Of a stretch of 64,000 nt of DNA, positions 34,725-43,375 are shown piece by piece. The notes beneath the pieces were generated by a model. The model saw only the letters and a list, made by a program, of their open reading frames with translations. It was not told the origin of the DNA and searched no databases. Source of the DNA: Clostridiales bacterium (GTDB lineage: Bacteria > Bacillota > Clostridia > Christensenellales > CAG-314); NCBI GenBank assembly GCA_022508305.1, contig JAFLVM010000001.1, positions 685,347-749,346 on the forward strand, written 5' to 3'. Both the position numbers and the translations under genes were made by a program. Within the stretch, counting starts at the first letter, position 1. Each line of letters opens with the position of its first letter.

Positions 34725-35819
34725 TCAATACAATTTCTGCAAATAATCTTCTATGAATGGTTGAACGTTGCCATCCATGACGTCCTCGACGTTTGGATTT
34801 TCAAAGCCTGTTCGGTGATCCTTGACGAGGGTGTAGGGGCAGAACACGTAGGAGCGAATTTGGCTACCCCATTCTATCTTTTTGATTTCCCCTTTGATGG
34901 ACATCGCCTCTTCCATCTGCTCCCGTTCCTTGAGTTCGGCAAGTTTTCCGCGTAGCATATTCATTGCCTGTTCGCGGTTTTGAATCTGACTGCGTTCGTT
35001 TTGGCAGGCAACCACAATTCCTGTCGGCAGGTGAGTGATACGGATAGCGCTTTCCGTCTTGTTGACGTGCTGACCGCCCGCGCCACTCGAGCGATAGGTG
35101 TCGATTTTCAAATCCTTGTCTTCAATTACGATTTCGTTGTCAACGGTCAGTTCGGGCATAACCTCGAGCGAGGCAAAACTGGTGTGGCGGCGCTTGTTGG
35201 CGTCAAACGGGGAAATACGCACCAAACGGTGAACACCCTTTTCCGCCTTCAAATAGCCGTAGGCGTTGGCGCCGTTTACCTGAAAGGTAACCGACTTGAT
35301 GCCCGCCTCTTCCCCGTCAAGGTAGTCAAGTACAGTCAATTTGTAGCCGCGCCTTTCAGCGTAGCGCGTGTACATTCGGTACAGCATTTGTACCCAGTCC
35401 TGCGCTTCCGTGCCGCCTGCGCCCGCGTGCAGAGTTAGTATCGCGTTATTTCCATCAAACTTGCCGCTAAGCAACGTTGCAATGTGCATTTCGTTGACTT
35501 GAACTTCAATCTGCGAAAGTTCGCTGGACGTTTCCTCAAGCATGGTTTCGTCACCGTCACACAACTCGAGCAAATCCGTCACGTCAGCTAACCTTTTGCA
35601 AAGCTTGTTGTAGGAAGCAAGCTTGTCCTCAATGTTCTTGGCGCGCTGGCTGACCTGTTGAGCATTCTTGACGTCATCCCAAAAGTCAGGCTTGTGCTGC
35701 TGCTCGTTCAAGCTTTGCAACTCATCCTGAAGTTTGGGAATGTTCAGGCTTTCGCCAATTCCGTTGAGCTTGTTTTGTAGCTCCCTGATATTAAGTTTAA
35801 GTTCTTCAATTTGTATCAT
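34725..35819 (-). CDS. prfB: Peptide chain release factor 2, no programmed frameshift
   Basis: 364 residues in one frame. The stop-codon recognition tripeptide is SPF in LVRISPFDANKRRHTSFAS, which identifies RF2 (UGA/UAA). The catalytic GGQ lies in SSGAGGQHVNKTESAIR. Most bacterial RF2 genes carry an in-frame UGA with a +1 frameshift near codon 25; here the equivalent stretch reads IGESLNIPKLQ with no stop, so the autoregulatory frameshift has been lost. It is 46 bp downstream of secA in the metK-recD2-comF-secA-prfB run. Confidence 0.96.
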   Translation of the reverse strand: MIQIEELKLNIRELQNKLNGIGESLNIPKLQDELQSLNEQQHKPDFWDDVKNAQQVSQRAKNIEDKLASYNKLCKRLADVTDLLELCDGDETMLEETSSELSQIEVQVNEMHIATLLSGKFDGNNAILTLHAGAGGTEAQDWVQMLYRMYTRYAERRGYKLTVLDYLDGEEAGIKSVTFQVNGANAYGYLKAEKGVHRLVRISPFDANKRRHTSFASLEVMPELTVDNEIVIEDKDLKIDTYRSSGAGGQHVNKTESAIRITHLPTGIVVACQNERSQIQNREQAMNMLRGKLAELKEREQMEEAMSIKGEIKKIEWGSQIRSYVFCPYTLVKDHRTGFENPNVEDVMDGNVQPFIEDYLQKLY

Positions 35820-35865
35820 ATTTGCGTTGATTTTTGTGCAAAAAGCTCAAATGGGGTGGAAATTT

Positions 35866-38667
35866 TTATTTTTTGTTTTGTTTGCGCTGCTGACGCTTCA
35901 AGGCGTATTCTTCCTGTTTTGTAAGCGGTCTTTGCGGCTCGTCAGATGAAGAGGTTTTTTCCTTGTTTTGTTCTGCTTGCTGCTTTGCCAAGTCCTTGGG
36001 GTAGCAACAGTTTTTGTACTTTTTGCCGCTGCCGCAGGGGCATGGGCCGTTGAGCTTTTTCTCGGTGTTTATCGGTTCGCTCGGAGCTGCGTTTGTACGA
36101 AGCGTGTGGACGATTTTCGCAAAGGTGAGCATACGAATCGTCTGTACCTTGATTTGCTCGTTAAGCGTTTCGAACATGTCGTACGCCTCTTTCTTGTAGA
36201 CGAGAAGCGGGTCGTGTTGACCGATTGCCTGCAAGCCTACTCCCTTGCGTAGGTCGTCCAAAGCATCGATGTGATCCATCCACAGCTTGTCAATCGTACG
36301 CAACAACACGAATCTTTCCGCCTCGCGGAAGGGCACGACGTTGCCCTCCACCTCTTCGTTGAGCCGTTCGTTCAAATACTCCTTGCAACGCTCGGCAAGT
36401 ACGTCGCAGACGTAACGGGCATTGTTCGGCTCCTCCTCGTTGAAGAAGGGTTGCTCGTAAGCAAAGTAGTTGGCAAGCGTTTTGTTGACCTTGTCCCAAT
36501 TCCAGTTGTCTACGTTTTCGTCGCTGTCGCACGCCTCGGCAAGCGCGTAGCGGGCGTAGTCGTCCACCATTGCAATGATGTCGGAGTGAACGTCCTCGTT
36601 GTCCATAATACGGTCGCGTTCCTTGTAAATTACCTTGCGTTGTTGGTTGTTGACGTCGTCGTACTGAAGGACGTTTTTACGGCTGGAGAAATGCAACCCC
36701 TCAATCCGCTTTTGCGCCGATTCGATTACCCTGCTCATCATCTTGGATTCAATGGGCGTATCATCTTCCACGCGCATAAACATCATGACTCGTTGAAGCA
36801 TGTCGCCGCCGAAAATACGAACCATGTCGTCCTCGGCGGAAATGAAGAATATACTGCACCCGGGGTCACCCTGACGGCCTGCGCGGCCGCGAAGCTGGTC
36901 GTCAATACGGCGCGAATCGTGACGTTCGGTGCCGATTACACACAAACCGCCCGCTTGCACTACTTTTTGCTTTTCGGCGTCCGTTTCCTTTTTGAACTGG
37001 GCGACGTAACTTTTGAAAACCTGTTGAAGCCGCTCTAATTCAAGGTCGCCTTGTACAAAACTTGTCGAAGCCTCAATCTGCTCGTCGTCATAGCCGTCCT
37101 TAGCCATTTGCTGCTTTGCCAAAAATTCGGGATTGCCGCCAAGCAGTATGTCCGTACCGCGGCCTGCCATGTTGGTGGAAATGGTAACTGCGCCAAGCCG
37201 TCCTGCTTGCGCTACAATCTCCGCCTCGCGACGGTGGAACTTGGCGTTCAGTACCTGATGTTTTACTCCCGCTTGCTTCAGTAACCTTGACAGCTCTTCA
37301 CTCTTTTCGACGGTAATAGTACCCACCAAAATGGGCTGTCCTTTGGCGTTGCGTTTGACGATTTCCTCGACGATTGCATTGAGCTTACCCTGACGGTTGA
37401 CGTACACCACGTCGGGGTAGTCGTTTCTTATCATGGGCAGGTTGGTGGGAATAACCACAACGTCGATGTTGTAGATGGTGTTAAATTCCTGTTCTTCCGT
37501 CTTAGCCGTACCCGTCATTCCGCTGAGTTTCTTGTACAAACGGAAGTAGTTTTGGAAAGTGATTGTGGCGAGGGTTTTGTTTTCTTCCTTGATTGTGACG
37601 TGTTCCTTCGCCTCGATTGCTTGGTGAAGCCCCTGATTGAAGCGGCGGCCTTCCATTTTGCGTCCCGTAAATGAGTCAACGATTACAACCTGACCCTTTT
37701 CCACGATGTAGTCGTCGTCGCGGTGCATGATTGCATGCGCTTTCAAGGCGTTGCTGATGTAATGGTTGAGTTCGGTATTTTCCGGCGAAGAGAAATTTTC
37801 CAGCTTGAAAAATCTTTCCGCCTTAGCAATACCCTTGTCCGTGAGACGGACTGTCTTTTGCTTTTGGTCCACTACGTAGTCGCCGTTGGGTTCGACGTCT
37901 CTGTCTTCCGTCTTGCCCTCTTGGTCTACGTTCGTGGAATTTTTGAGAGTGCAAACAAAGGTGTTGGCAGTAACGTACGTTTCGCTGGATTTGCCGCTGG
38001 GTCCTGAAATAATGAGGGGCGTTCTCGCCTCGTCGATGAGAATACTGTCCACCTCGTCGATAATTACGAAGTTGAGTTCACGCTGAACACGGGCGGCTCT
38101 GCTTGTCGTCATGTTGTCGCGTAGGTAGTCAAATCCGAACTCGTTGTTGGTGCCGTAGGTTATGTCGCAAGCGTAAGCCTCGCGCTTTTCACGGGCGGTT
38201 TGCTTGTTAAGAGTAACGCCGACGGTTAGCCCCAAAAAGCGGAAAATCTTGCCCATCCACTCCATGTCGCGGGTGGCAAGGTATTCGTTGACTGTTACGA
38301 CGTGCACGCCCTTGCCCGTCAAAGCGTTGAGGTAGGCAGGCAGGGTTTCGGTAAGCGTTTTGCCTTCGCCCGTCGCCATTTGGCATATTCTGCCTTGGTG
38401 AAGCGCAATTCCGCCCATTACCTGCACGTCAAAGTGGCGTTGATTGAGTACGCGCTTGGCAGCTTCCCTGCACACTGCGAATGCGTCGGGAAGAAGCTCG
38501 TCCAACGTTTCACCGTTGGCGTACCTGTCTTTCAGTATTTGCGTTTGGTTTTTCAACTCGTCATCGGTCATTACGCTGTAAATAGCTTCCTTTGCCGACA
38601 CCGAATCAACAATTTTGCGCAATTTTTTCACTGCGCGAGCGTTTGCTCTGCCGTAGTTATCTCTCAT
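35866..38667 (-). CDS. secA: Preprotein translocase ATPase SecA
   Basis: 933 residues. NBD1 carries Walker A ATGEGKTLTETLPAYLNALT, the DEVD Walker B in IIDEVDSILIDEART, and the preprotein cross-linking region. NBD2 contains TNMAGRGTDILLGG and the arginine finger block DDQLRGRAGRQGDPG. The helical scaffold and wing domains follow. The C-terminal zinc finger is CPCGSGKKYKNCC, which contacts SecB or ribosomes, then a basic Gln/Lys tail. It drives secretion through SecYEG with ATP. The ATG has AGGTGA upstream. The same-strand partner prfB follows 46 bp later. Confidence 0.98.
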   Translation of the reverse strand: MRDNYGRANARAVKKLRKIVDSVSAKEAIYSVMTDDELKNQTQILKDRYANGETLDELLPDAFAVCREAAKRVLNQRHFDVQVMGGIALHQGRICQMATGEGKTLTETLPAYLNALTGKGVHVVTVNEYLATRDMEWMGKIFRFLGLTVGVTLNKQTAREKREAYACDITYGTNNEFGFDYLRDNMTTSRAARVQRELNFVIIDEVDSILIDEARTPLIISGPSGKSSETYVTANTFVCTLKNSTNVDQEGKTEDRDVEPNGDYVVDQKQKTVRLTDKGIAKAERFFKLENFSSPENTELNHYISNALKAHAIMHRDDDYIVEKGQVVIVDSFTGRKMEGRRFNQGLHQAIEAKEHVTIKEENKTLATITFQNYFRLYKKLSGMTGTAKTEEQEFNTIYNIDVVVIPTNLPMIRNDYPDVVYVNRQGKLNAIVEEIVKRNAKGQPILVGTITVEKSEELSRLLKQAGVKHQVLNAKFHRREAEIVAQAGRLGAVTISTNMAGRGTDILLGGNPEFLAKQQMAKDGYDDEQIEASTSFVQGDLELERLQQVFKSYVAQFKKETDAEKQKVVQAGGLCVIGTERHDSRRIDDQLRGRAGRQGDPGCSIFFISAEDDMVRIFGGDMLQRVMMFMRVEDDTPIESKMMSRVIESAQKRIEGLHFSSRKNVLQYDDVNNQQRKVIYKERDRIMDNEDVHSDIIAMVDDYARYALAEACDSDENVDNWNWDKVNKTLANYFAYEQPFFNEEEPNNARYVCDVLAERCKEYLNERLNEEVEGNVVPFREAERFVLLRTIDKLWMDHIDALDDLRKGVGLQAIGQHDPLLVYKKEAYDMFETLNEQIKVQTIRMLTFAKIVHTLRTNAAPSEPINTEKKLNGPCPCGSGKKYKNCCYPKDLAKQQAEQNKEKTSSSDEPQRPLTKQEEYALKRQQRKQNKK

Positions 38668-38719
38668 AGTTCACCTATTAAATATTTTTGTAGCGTAAAC
38701 GGGTGTAATTTCGTTTTCG

Positions 38720-39451
38720 CTAATCTGTTTCGTACGAATAATATTCTTTTCTTGATGCAACGGTAATGGCAACCACTTCCGTTGCGCCGACACCCTTCAA
38801 CACCTTGGCGCATTCGTTTATCGTAGCTCCCGTGGTCTTGACGTCGTCAATTACCAAAACGCGCTTGCCCTTGACGTCGGCATTTGCTCTGTAGGCGCCG
38901 ATGAGGTTTGTCTTGCGTTCGGATTTCGACAGCTGCTCCTGCGTCACCGTTTCTTTCACCTTAACTACCGCTTCAACAAGTAAACCGTCTTGGTTTAGCA
39001 ACGCGCAAAAGTGCTCGGCGAGCAGCTTTGCCTGATTGTAACGGCGTTTCTTTAAGCTATTCCTGCTCATGGGTACAAAAGTCACCAAATCGTACTCAAG
39101 GTTGTGTTTTTGCGCCAAATACACGAGATACCGAGCGAAAACGCGAGCGTAGCTGCCCATATTGTCGAATTTCATATTGAGGATTGTCTTTTGTACAACA
39201 CCCTCGTAGTTGAAAGCTGAGTAGGCTCTGTCAAAATACAGTTTGTCGTACGCGCAATTGCCGCAGTAGTCCTCGTCTCCGTCAATGCCCACGCCGCACC
39301 GCTTGCAGGTCTTGCCGTTGTTGAACACGACTTTCTTGATACAGTCGGGACAAAATCCCAGTTGATCGAAGACGTCCTTGCCGCAAACAAGACATTTGAA
39401 CTCCGTCGGAGCAAACAACTCGGCAGCTCCCCTTAAAATACGCCTAATCAT
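38720..39451 (-). CDS. comFC: ComF family phosphoribosyltransferase-like protein
   Basis: 243 residues. Two N-terminal zinc-binding CxxC pairs (CLVCGK, CPDC) and a second pair (CKRCG, CGNC) precede a type-I phosphoribosyltransferase fold. Its PRPP loop is RVLVIDDVKTTGATINEC. ComF/GntX proteins are needed for natural DNA uptake in competent bacteria, as the single-strand import machinery. The start overlaps the 3' end of the RecD2-like helicase gene by 8 nt, so both are co-expressed. The tail ends RKEYYSYETD. The cognate comFA helicase is not adjacent. Confidence 0.88.
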   Translation of the reverse strand: MIRRILRGAAELFAPTEFKCLVCGKDVFDQLGFCPDCIKKVVFNNGKTCKRCGVGIDGDEDYCGNCAYDKLYFDRAYSAFNYEGVVQKTILNMKFDNMGSYARVFARYLVYLAQKHNLEYDLVTFVPMSRNSLKKRRYNQAKLLAEHFCALLNQDGLLVEAVVKVKETVTQEQLSKSERKTNLIGAYRANADVKGKRVLVIDDVKTTGATINECAKVLKGVGATEVVAITVASRKEYYSYETD

Positions 39452-41723
39452 CGCCGTTGCTTTGTTGCAGCTTTACTCCCGCGCCGAAAAATCTTTGGTG
39501 AATCGCGTTTTCTTCCTGCAAAAATCTGCGCAAATTGGTGGTACGCGCCGCAATGTAGTTGTTGTGAATCATCATTGCAAGTATTTTTTTGCTGCCTACA
39601 AGCACTACTGCCCTCTTTGCCCGAGTGATTGCAGTGTACAGCAGGTTTTTGTTTATTATAGTAGGCGGTCCGTTGACGAGGGGTACTACTACCACCTCAA
39701 ACTCGCTGCCTTGACTTTTGTGTATCGTAATGGCGTAGGCAAGCTGCAAATCGCCCAAATCGCCTTCGGTGTAGGTTGCCAAGCGGTTGTCGTCAAACAG
39801 CACTTCCATTATTCCGTTTGACCTGTCAATGCGACGGACAACGCCTATGTCTCCGTTGAACACGCCCTCGCCGTCAACGAGAGTTCCGTCTTTGTTGAAG
39901 CGGGTGAAGGGTAGCTCGTAGTTGTTGACCGTTTGCATAACCCTGTCGCCCTCGCGAATTACGGTTTTGCCAACGATAAGTTCACTTTTGCCAAATTCGC
40001 GCGGATTTAGCGCCTGTTGCAGACGTGTGTTGAGGTTTTCCACCCCCGCAACTCCGCTTTTCAATGCGCCCAAAACCTGTATTTCCGAGGCGGGCAGTTG
40101 TGTGAAGTTGGGTAATCTGGTGGTTACAAGCTCGACTACCGTGTCGGAAATCTGCTGAAAATCGCTGTAATTCATTACGAAAAAGTCGCGACTTTGGTTG
40201 TTGATTTCCGGCATTTTGCCTTTGTTTATTAGGTGGGCGTTACTGACAATCAAGCTGTCCTCTGACTGACGGTAAATGTGCGTAAGGTAACGAATTTCTA
40301 TTACCCCGCTACTGATTACGTCGGCAAGCACGTTTCCCGCGCCAACGCTGGGAAGTTGGTCCTTGTCGCCCACAAGCACGAGACGGGTGCCGTTTTCAAG
40401 GGCGGACAGCAGACTGTTCATGACGGACACGTCCACCATTGACAGCTCGTCCACAATCACCACGTCGCAGGGCAGGGTGTTGTAGCGGTTGTACTTGAAC
40501 GCCATCTTGTCGTTGCGCATTTCGTAACCCAACAGACGGTGAATTGTCTTTGCGTCGCTACCCGTTGACTGAGCAAGACGTTTGGCTGCCCTGCCCGTTG
40601 GAGCGCAAAATTCCAGTCTGAGACCGTGCGCCGTAAGTATTTCCGCAATGCACTTGATAATCGTTGTTTTGCCTGTGCCCGGACCGCCCGTTATCACCGT
40701 TACGCCGTTAATAAGCGCCGACTTGACCGCGCCGAGCTGACTTGCGTGAAAGCTGATTTTGTTAATCCTTTCAAATTGCGCAATGAGGCTGTCGGCGTCC
40801 ATCATTATGCGCTTGGCGTCGTGATTGAGAGTAATAAGACGGGAAGCAATGGCTTTTTCCAACTGATAGTACCTAATGAGGGAAATGCACCGCTCCCCCT
40901 CCACGTCGAACACCTTGACGGTGGGTTCGAGTACAAGCTTTATAACCGTGTCCTCTACAAGTTGTCCGTGCTCCGTCAAATCAATGCCGAGTAGCTGCGA
41001 ACATGAGTTCATCAAGTCGTTGAAAACGAGATAGGTGTTGCCCTGCTTTTCCGCGGACTCCTTTAGTTGGTAAATTATGCCCGCGCGCACGCGAAATTCG
41101 CTGACAGGCTCGACGCCCATGCTTTGAGCAATCTTGTCCGCAGTCAAAAACCCCACCCCATCTACGTCGTCAATGAGACGGTAGGGGTTTTCCAACACCA
41201 AACGCTTAGTTTCCGACTTGTAGATGTTGTAAATTTTGACTGCAAGGTTGACCGTTATACCGTAGCTTTGCAAAAACATTATTTGCTCTTGCATGTTCTT
41301 TAACGAAGCTACGGCGTTAGCAATATCCATGGCTTTTTTGTCGGAAATGCCCTTGACCTTGGCAAGCAGCATAGGATTGTTTTCGATAACGGCAAAAGTG
41401 TCGTTGCCAAAAGCGGCATAAATGTTGTTTGCCGTGACTTCGCCAACGCCCTTAATGAGTCCGCTGCTCAGGTACTTGACTACGCCCTCTTTTGAAGTGG
41501 GGTCGCACACCGTGTAGCTGTCTACTGCAAGCTGTTCGCCGTATTTGCTGTGTACCGACACCTTACCCGTAACGTTCAAAACGGCGCCGACAGAAAGCGT
41601 TGCGAAATTACCGACGCAAATGAGATCGTCTCCGTCGGTAGTTTCAAGGCTCAACACGGTGTAGCCGTTTTCTTCGTTTCGGTATATGATGCCGCTAACG
41701 GTTCCTTTTGCAGTAAGTTCCAC
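39444..41723 (-). CDS. recD2: RecD2-type ATP-dependent DNA helicase
   Basis: 759 residues. The N-terminal OB-like region (TAKGTVSGIIYRNEENGYTV) and helix-hairpin-helix part (LSSGLIKGVGEVTANNI, KVKGISDKKAMDIANA) are typical of RecD2/YrrC. Superfamily I motifs follow: Walker A GGPGTGKTTIIKC, Walker B VIVDELSMVD, GDKDQLPSVGAGNV, and the C-terminal UvrD-like block YAITIHKSQGSEFEVVVVP. It unwinds DNA 5'-to-3' and takes part in repair and recombination. The GTG start (41721-41723) has AGGG upstream and lies 18 bp after metK; its 3' end overlaps comF. One copy of the ATGGGGTGG word is at 41153-41161. Confidence 0.93.
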   Translation of the reverse strand: MELTAKGTVSGIIYRNEENGYTVLSLETTDGDDLICVGNFATLSVGAVLNVTGKVSVHSKYGEQLAVDSYTVCDPTSKEGVVKYLSSGLIKGVGEVTANNIYAAFGNDTFAVIENNPMLLAKVKGISDKKAMDIANAVASLKNMQEQIMFLQSYGITVNLAVKIYNIYKSETKRLVLENPYRLIDDVDGVGFLTADKIAQSMGVEPVSEFRVRAGIIYQLKESAEKQGNTYLVFNDLMNSCSQLLGIDLTEHGQLVEDTVIKLVLEPTVKVFDVEGERCISLIRYYQLEKAIASRLITLNHDAKRIMMDADSLIAQFERINKISFHASQLGAVKSALINGVTVITGGPGTGKTTIIKCIAEILTAHGLRLEFCAPTGRAAKRLAQSTGSDAKTIHRLLGYEMRNDKMAFKYNRYNTLPCDVVIVDELSMVDVSVMNSLLSALENGTRLVLVGDKDQLPSVGAGNVLADVISSGVIEIRYLTHIYRQSEDSLIVSNAHLINKGKMPEINNQSRDFFVMNYSDFQQISDTVVELVTTRLPNFTQLPASEIQVLGALKSGVAGVENLNTRLQQALNPREFGKSELIVGKTVIREGDRVMQTVNNYELPFTRFNKDGTLVDGEGVFNGDIGVVRRIDRSNGIMEVLFDDNRLATYTEGDLGDLQLAYAITIHKSQGSEFEVVVVPLVNGPPTIINKNLLYTAITRAKRAVVLVGSKKILAMMIHNNYIAARTTNLRRFLQEENAIHQRFFGAGVKLQQSNGDD

Positions 41724-41741
41724 AGTTTTTCCCTACTTAGA

Positions 41742-42926
41742 TTAGTTTAAGTATTTTTTGAGGTCGTTCACCTTGTTTAGCTGCTCCCAGGCAAATTCGT
41801 TTCTGCCAAAGTGTCCGTAGCTTGCCGTAGCCTTGTAGATTGGCTCTTGCAGGTGGAATTGCGTGATAATTGCGCGCGGACGAAGGTCGAACTCCTCCGA
41901 AATTATTTGCGAAAGCGCCGCGTCCGTAATCTTGCCCGTGCCGTAGGTATTCACGTCGATAGAAACAGGCTTACTTCTTCCAATAGCGTAGCTGACCTGC
42001 AGTTGAATTTTGTCCGCAAGCCCCGCCGCAACGATGTTTTTGCAAATGTAACGCGCCATGTACGCCGCCGAACGGTCTACCTTGGTTGCGTCCTTGCCGG
42101 AGAATGCTCCGCCACCGTGCGCGCAGTAGCCGCCGTAGGTGTCTACGATGATTTTTCTGCCCGTAAGTCCGCTGTCCGCCGCGGGTCCGCCGATTTCAAA
42201 TCGACCCGTGGGGTTGATGTAATATTTCGTGCGGTCGTCAAGCAGTTCCAAAGGTACAACTTCGCGAATTACGTGAGTTATCATGTCGCGGGCAATCGTT
42301 GCACTGTCTACGTCTGCGCTGTGCTGCGTGGAAAGTACTATCGTGTCCACGCGACAGGGGCGGTCGTGCTCGTCGTACTCCACCGTTACCTGACATTTGC
42401 CGTCGGGGCGAAGGTAGTCCAAAATGCCCTCTTTCCTAACCTCGGCAAGACGTAAACTTATCTTTTGCGCAAGCATAATTGCCATTGGCATATACTCGGG
42501 CGTTTCGTTGCAGGCGTAACCGAACATCATTCCTTGGTCGCCCGCGCCGTACATGTCCAATATTTCACCGCGATCCTTGTATTCGCCCGAACGGTCTACG
42601 CCAAGGGCAATGTCAGGCGACTGCTTGTCTAGCGAAATTATCACACCGCAGCTGTCGGCGTCAAAACCGTACTTTGCGCGAGTGTAGCCTATTTCGCGAA
42701 CGGTGTCGCGGACGATTTTCGGGTAGTCAACCACCGCAGTTGTGGTAATTTGACCCATTACGAATACCGTACCCGTGCAAACGACCGTTTCGCAGGCAAC
42801 GCGCGCATCGGGGTCCTTTGCCAAAATGGCGTCCAATATCGCGTCGGATATTTGGTCGCACATTTTGTCGGGATGTCCTTCCGTTACGCTTTCCGAAGTA
42901 AAGAATCTGTGTTTGTTGGTTTTCAT
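41742..42926 (-). CDS. metK: S-adenosylmethionine synthetase
   Basis: 394 residues from ATG 42924-42926, preceded by AAAGGAG at good spacing; the longer in-frame extension overlaps the attenuator and is rejected. SAM synthetase signatures are [13 protein letters not shown] at the N-terminus, [13 protein letters not shown] for the hexapeptide loop, and [19 protein letters not shown]. It converts ATP and methionine to SAM plus PPi and Pi. A SAM-I riboswitch and attenuator precede it, which is direct product feedback. It opens the run metK-recD2-comF-secA-prfB. Confidence 0.97.
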   Translation of the reverse strand: MKTNKHRFFTSESVTEGHPDKMCDQISDAILDAILAKDPDARVACETVVCTGTVFVMGQITTTAVVDYPKIVRDTVREIGYTRAKYGFDADSCGVIISLDKQSPDIALGVDRSGEYKDRGEILDMYGAGDQGMMFGYACNETPEYMPMAIMLAQKISLRLAEVRKEGILDYLRPDGKCQVTVEYDEHDRPCRVDTIVLSTQHSADVDSATIARDMITHVIREVVPLELLDDRTKYYINPTGRFEIGGPAADSGLTGRKIIVDTYGGYCAHGGGAFSGKDATKVDRSAAYMARYICKNIVAAGLADKIQLQVSYAIGRSKPVSIDVNTYGTGKITDAALSQIISEEFDLRPRAIITQFHLQEPIYKATASYGHFGRNEFAWEQLNKVNDLKKYLN

Positions 42927-42976
42927 ACGTACTCCTTTTGTTCCACTATCTTTGTACGTGTTAGGCGTTTTGCAAT

Positions 42977-43005
42977 AAAAAATCCTGTCACCTATTCGGA
43001 CAGGA
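42977..43005 (-). terminator. SAM-riboswitch attenuator terminator
   Basis: TCCTGTC (minus, 43005-42999) pairs with GACAGGA (42989-42983), followed by TTTTTT. It sits between the aptamer and metK, so it is the expression platform. Confidence 0.85.
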
Positions 43006-43066
43006 CGCAAAATTAGCCTTTCGCCGTCCCATCTTGCCCTCGCCGGGCAGGCAAGTACTGATTTTT

Positions 43067-43170
43067 GCCTAAACCAAAGCGATAGCCGGAAATTAGCACC
43101 TAACTAATAATATTTTAGGTTGCTGTGACTTCACCGAGTCCGTCTCTCAGTCACTCTCGATAGGGTTAGC
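43067..43170 (-). promoter_or_regulatory. SAM-I (S-box) riboswitch
   Basis: Minus-strand order: GCTAACC P1 5' strand, ATCGAGAG, TGACTGAGAGACGGACTCGG, GATGAA-like GTGAAGTCACAGCAACC, a short P3/P4 region and GGTGCTAATTTCC, then GGTTTAGGC closing P1. These match the S-box consensus landmarks (AGAG, GCAACC, GGTGCTAATTCC). A further CTTGCC/GGCAAG hairpin lies before the terminator. Confidence 0.9.
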
Positions 43171-43173
43171 AGT

Positions 43174-43202
43174 ATTGTAACACAGCGTATTGTTATTGTC
43201 AA
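43174..43202 (-). promoter_or_regulatory. Promoter of the metK operon
   Basis: Minus-strand TTGACA (43197-43202) and TACAAT (43174-43179), spacer 17 bp, just ahead of the riboswitch. Confidence 0.85.
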
Positions 43203-43321
43203 GAATATATAATTTGTAAATAATACTCTATACGCATATACAAACGTTGCCGCAGTTGAGATGTAATACGTCGAAAATACGCTCTGCTACAAGGCGTTTT
43301 GATTTATTTGTATTTGTTCAA

Positions 43322-43352
43322 TCAAAAATGAGAGCGATATGCTTCGCTCCCA
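43322..43352 (-). terminator. Terminator of the GPH symporter gene
   Basis: Minus-strand ATGGGAGCG/CGCTCTCAT stem followed by TTTTTGATT. No gene lies in 43203-43321. Confidence 0.75.
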
Positions 43353-43375
43353 TTTTGTTGTCAAAATTTAAATGT

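Noticed and set aside
42927..43010. N-terminal extension of metK
   Set aside because: It spans the attenuator hairpin; the ATG at 42926 has a good SD and the standard family N-terminus.
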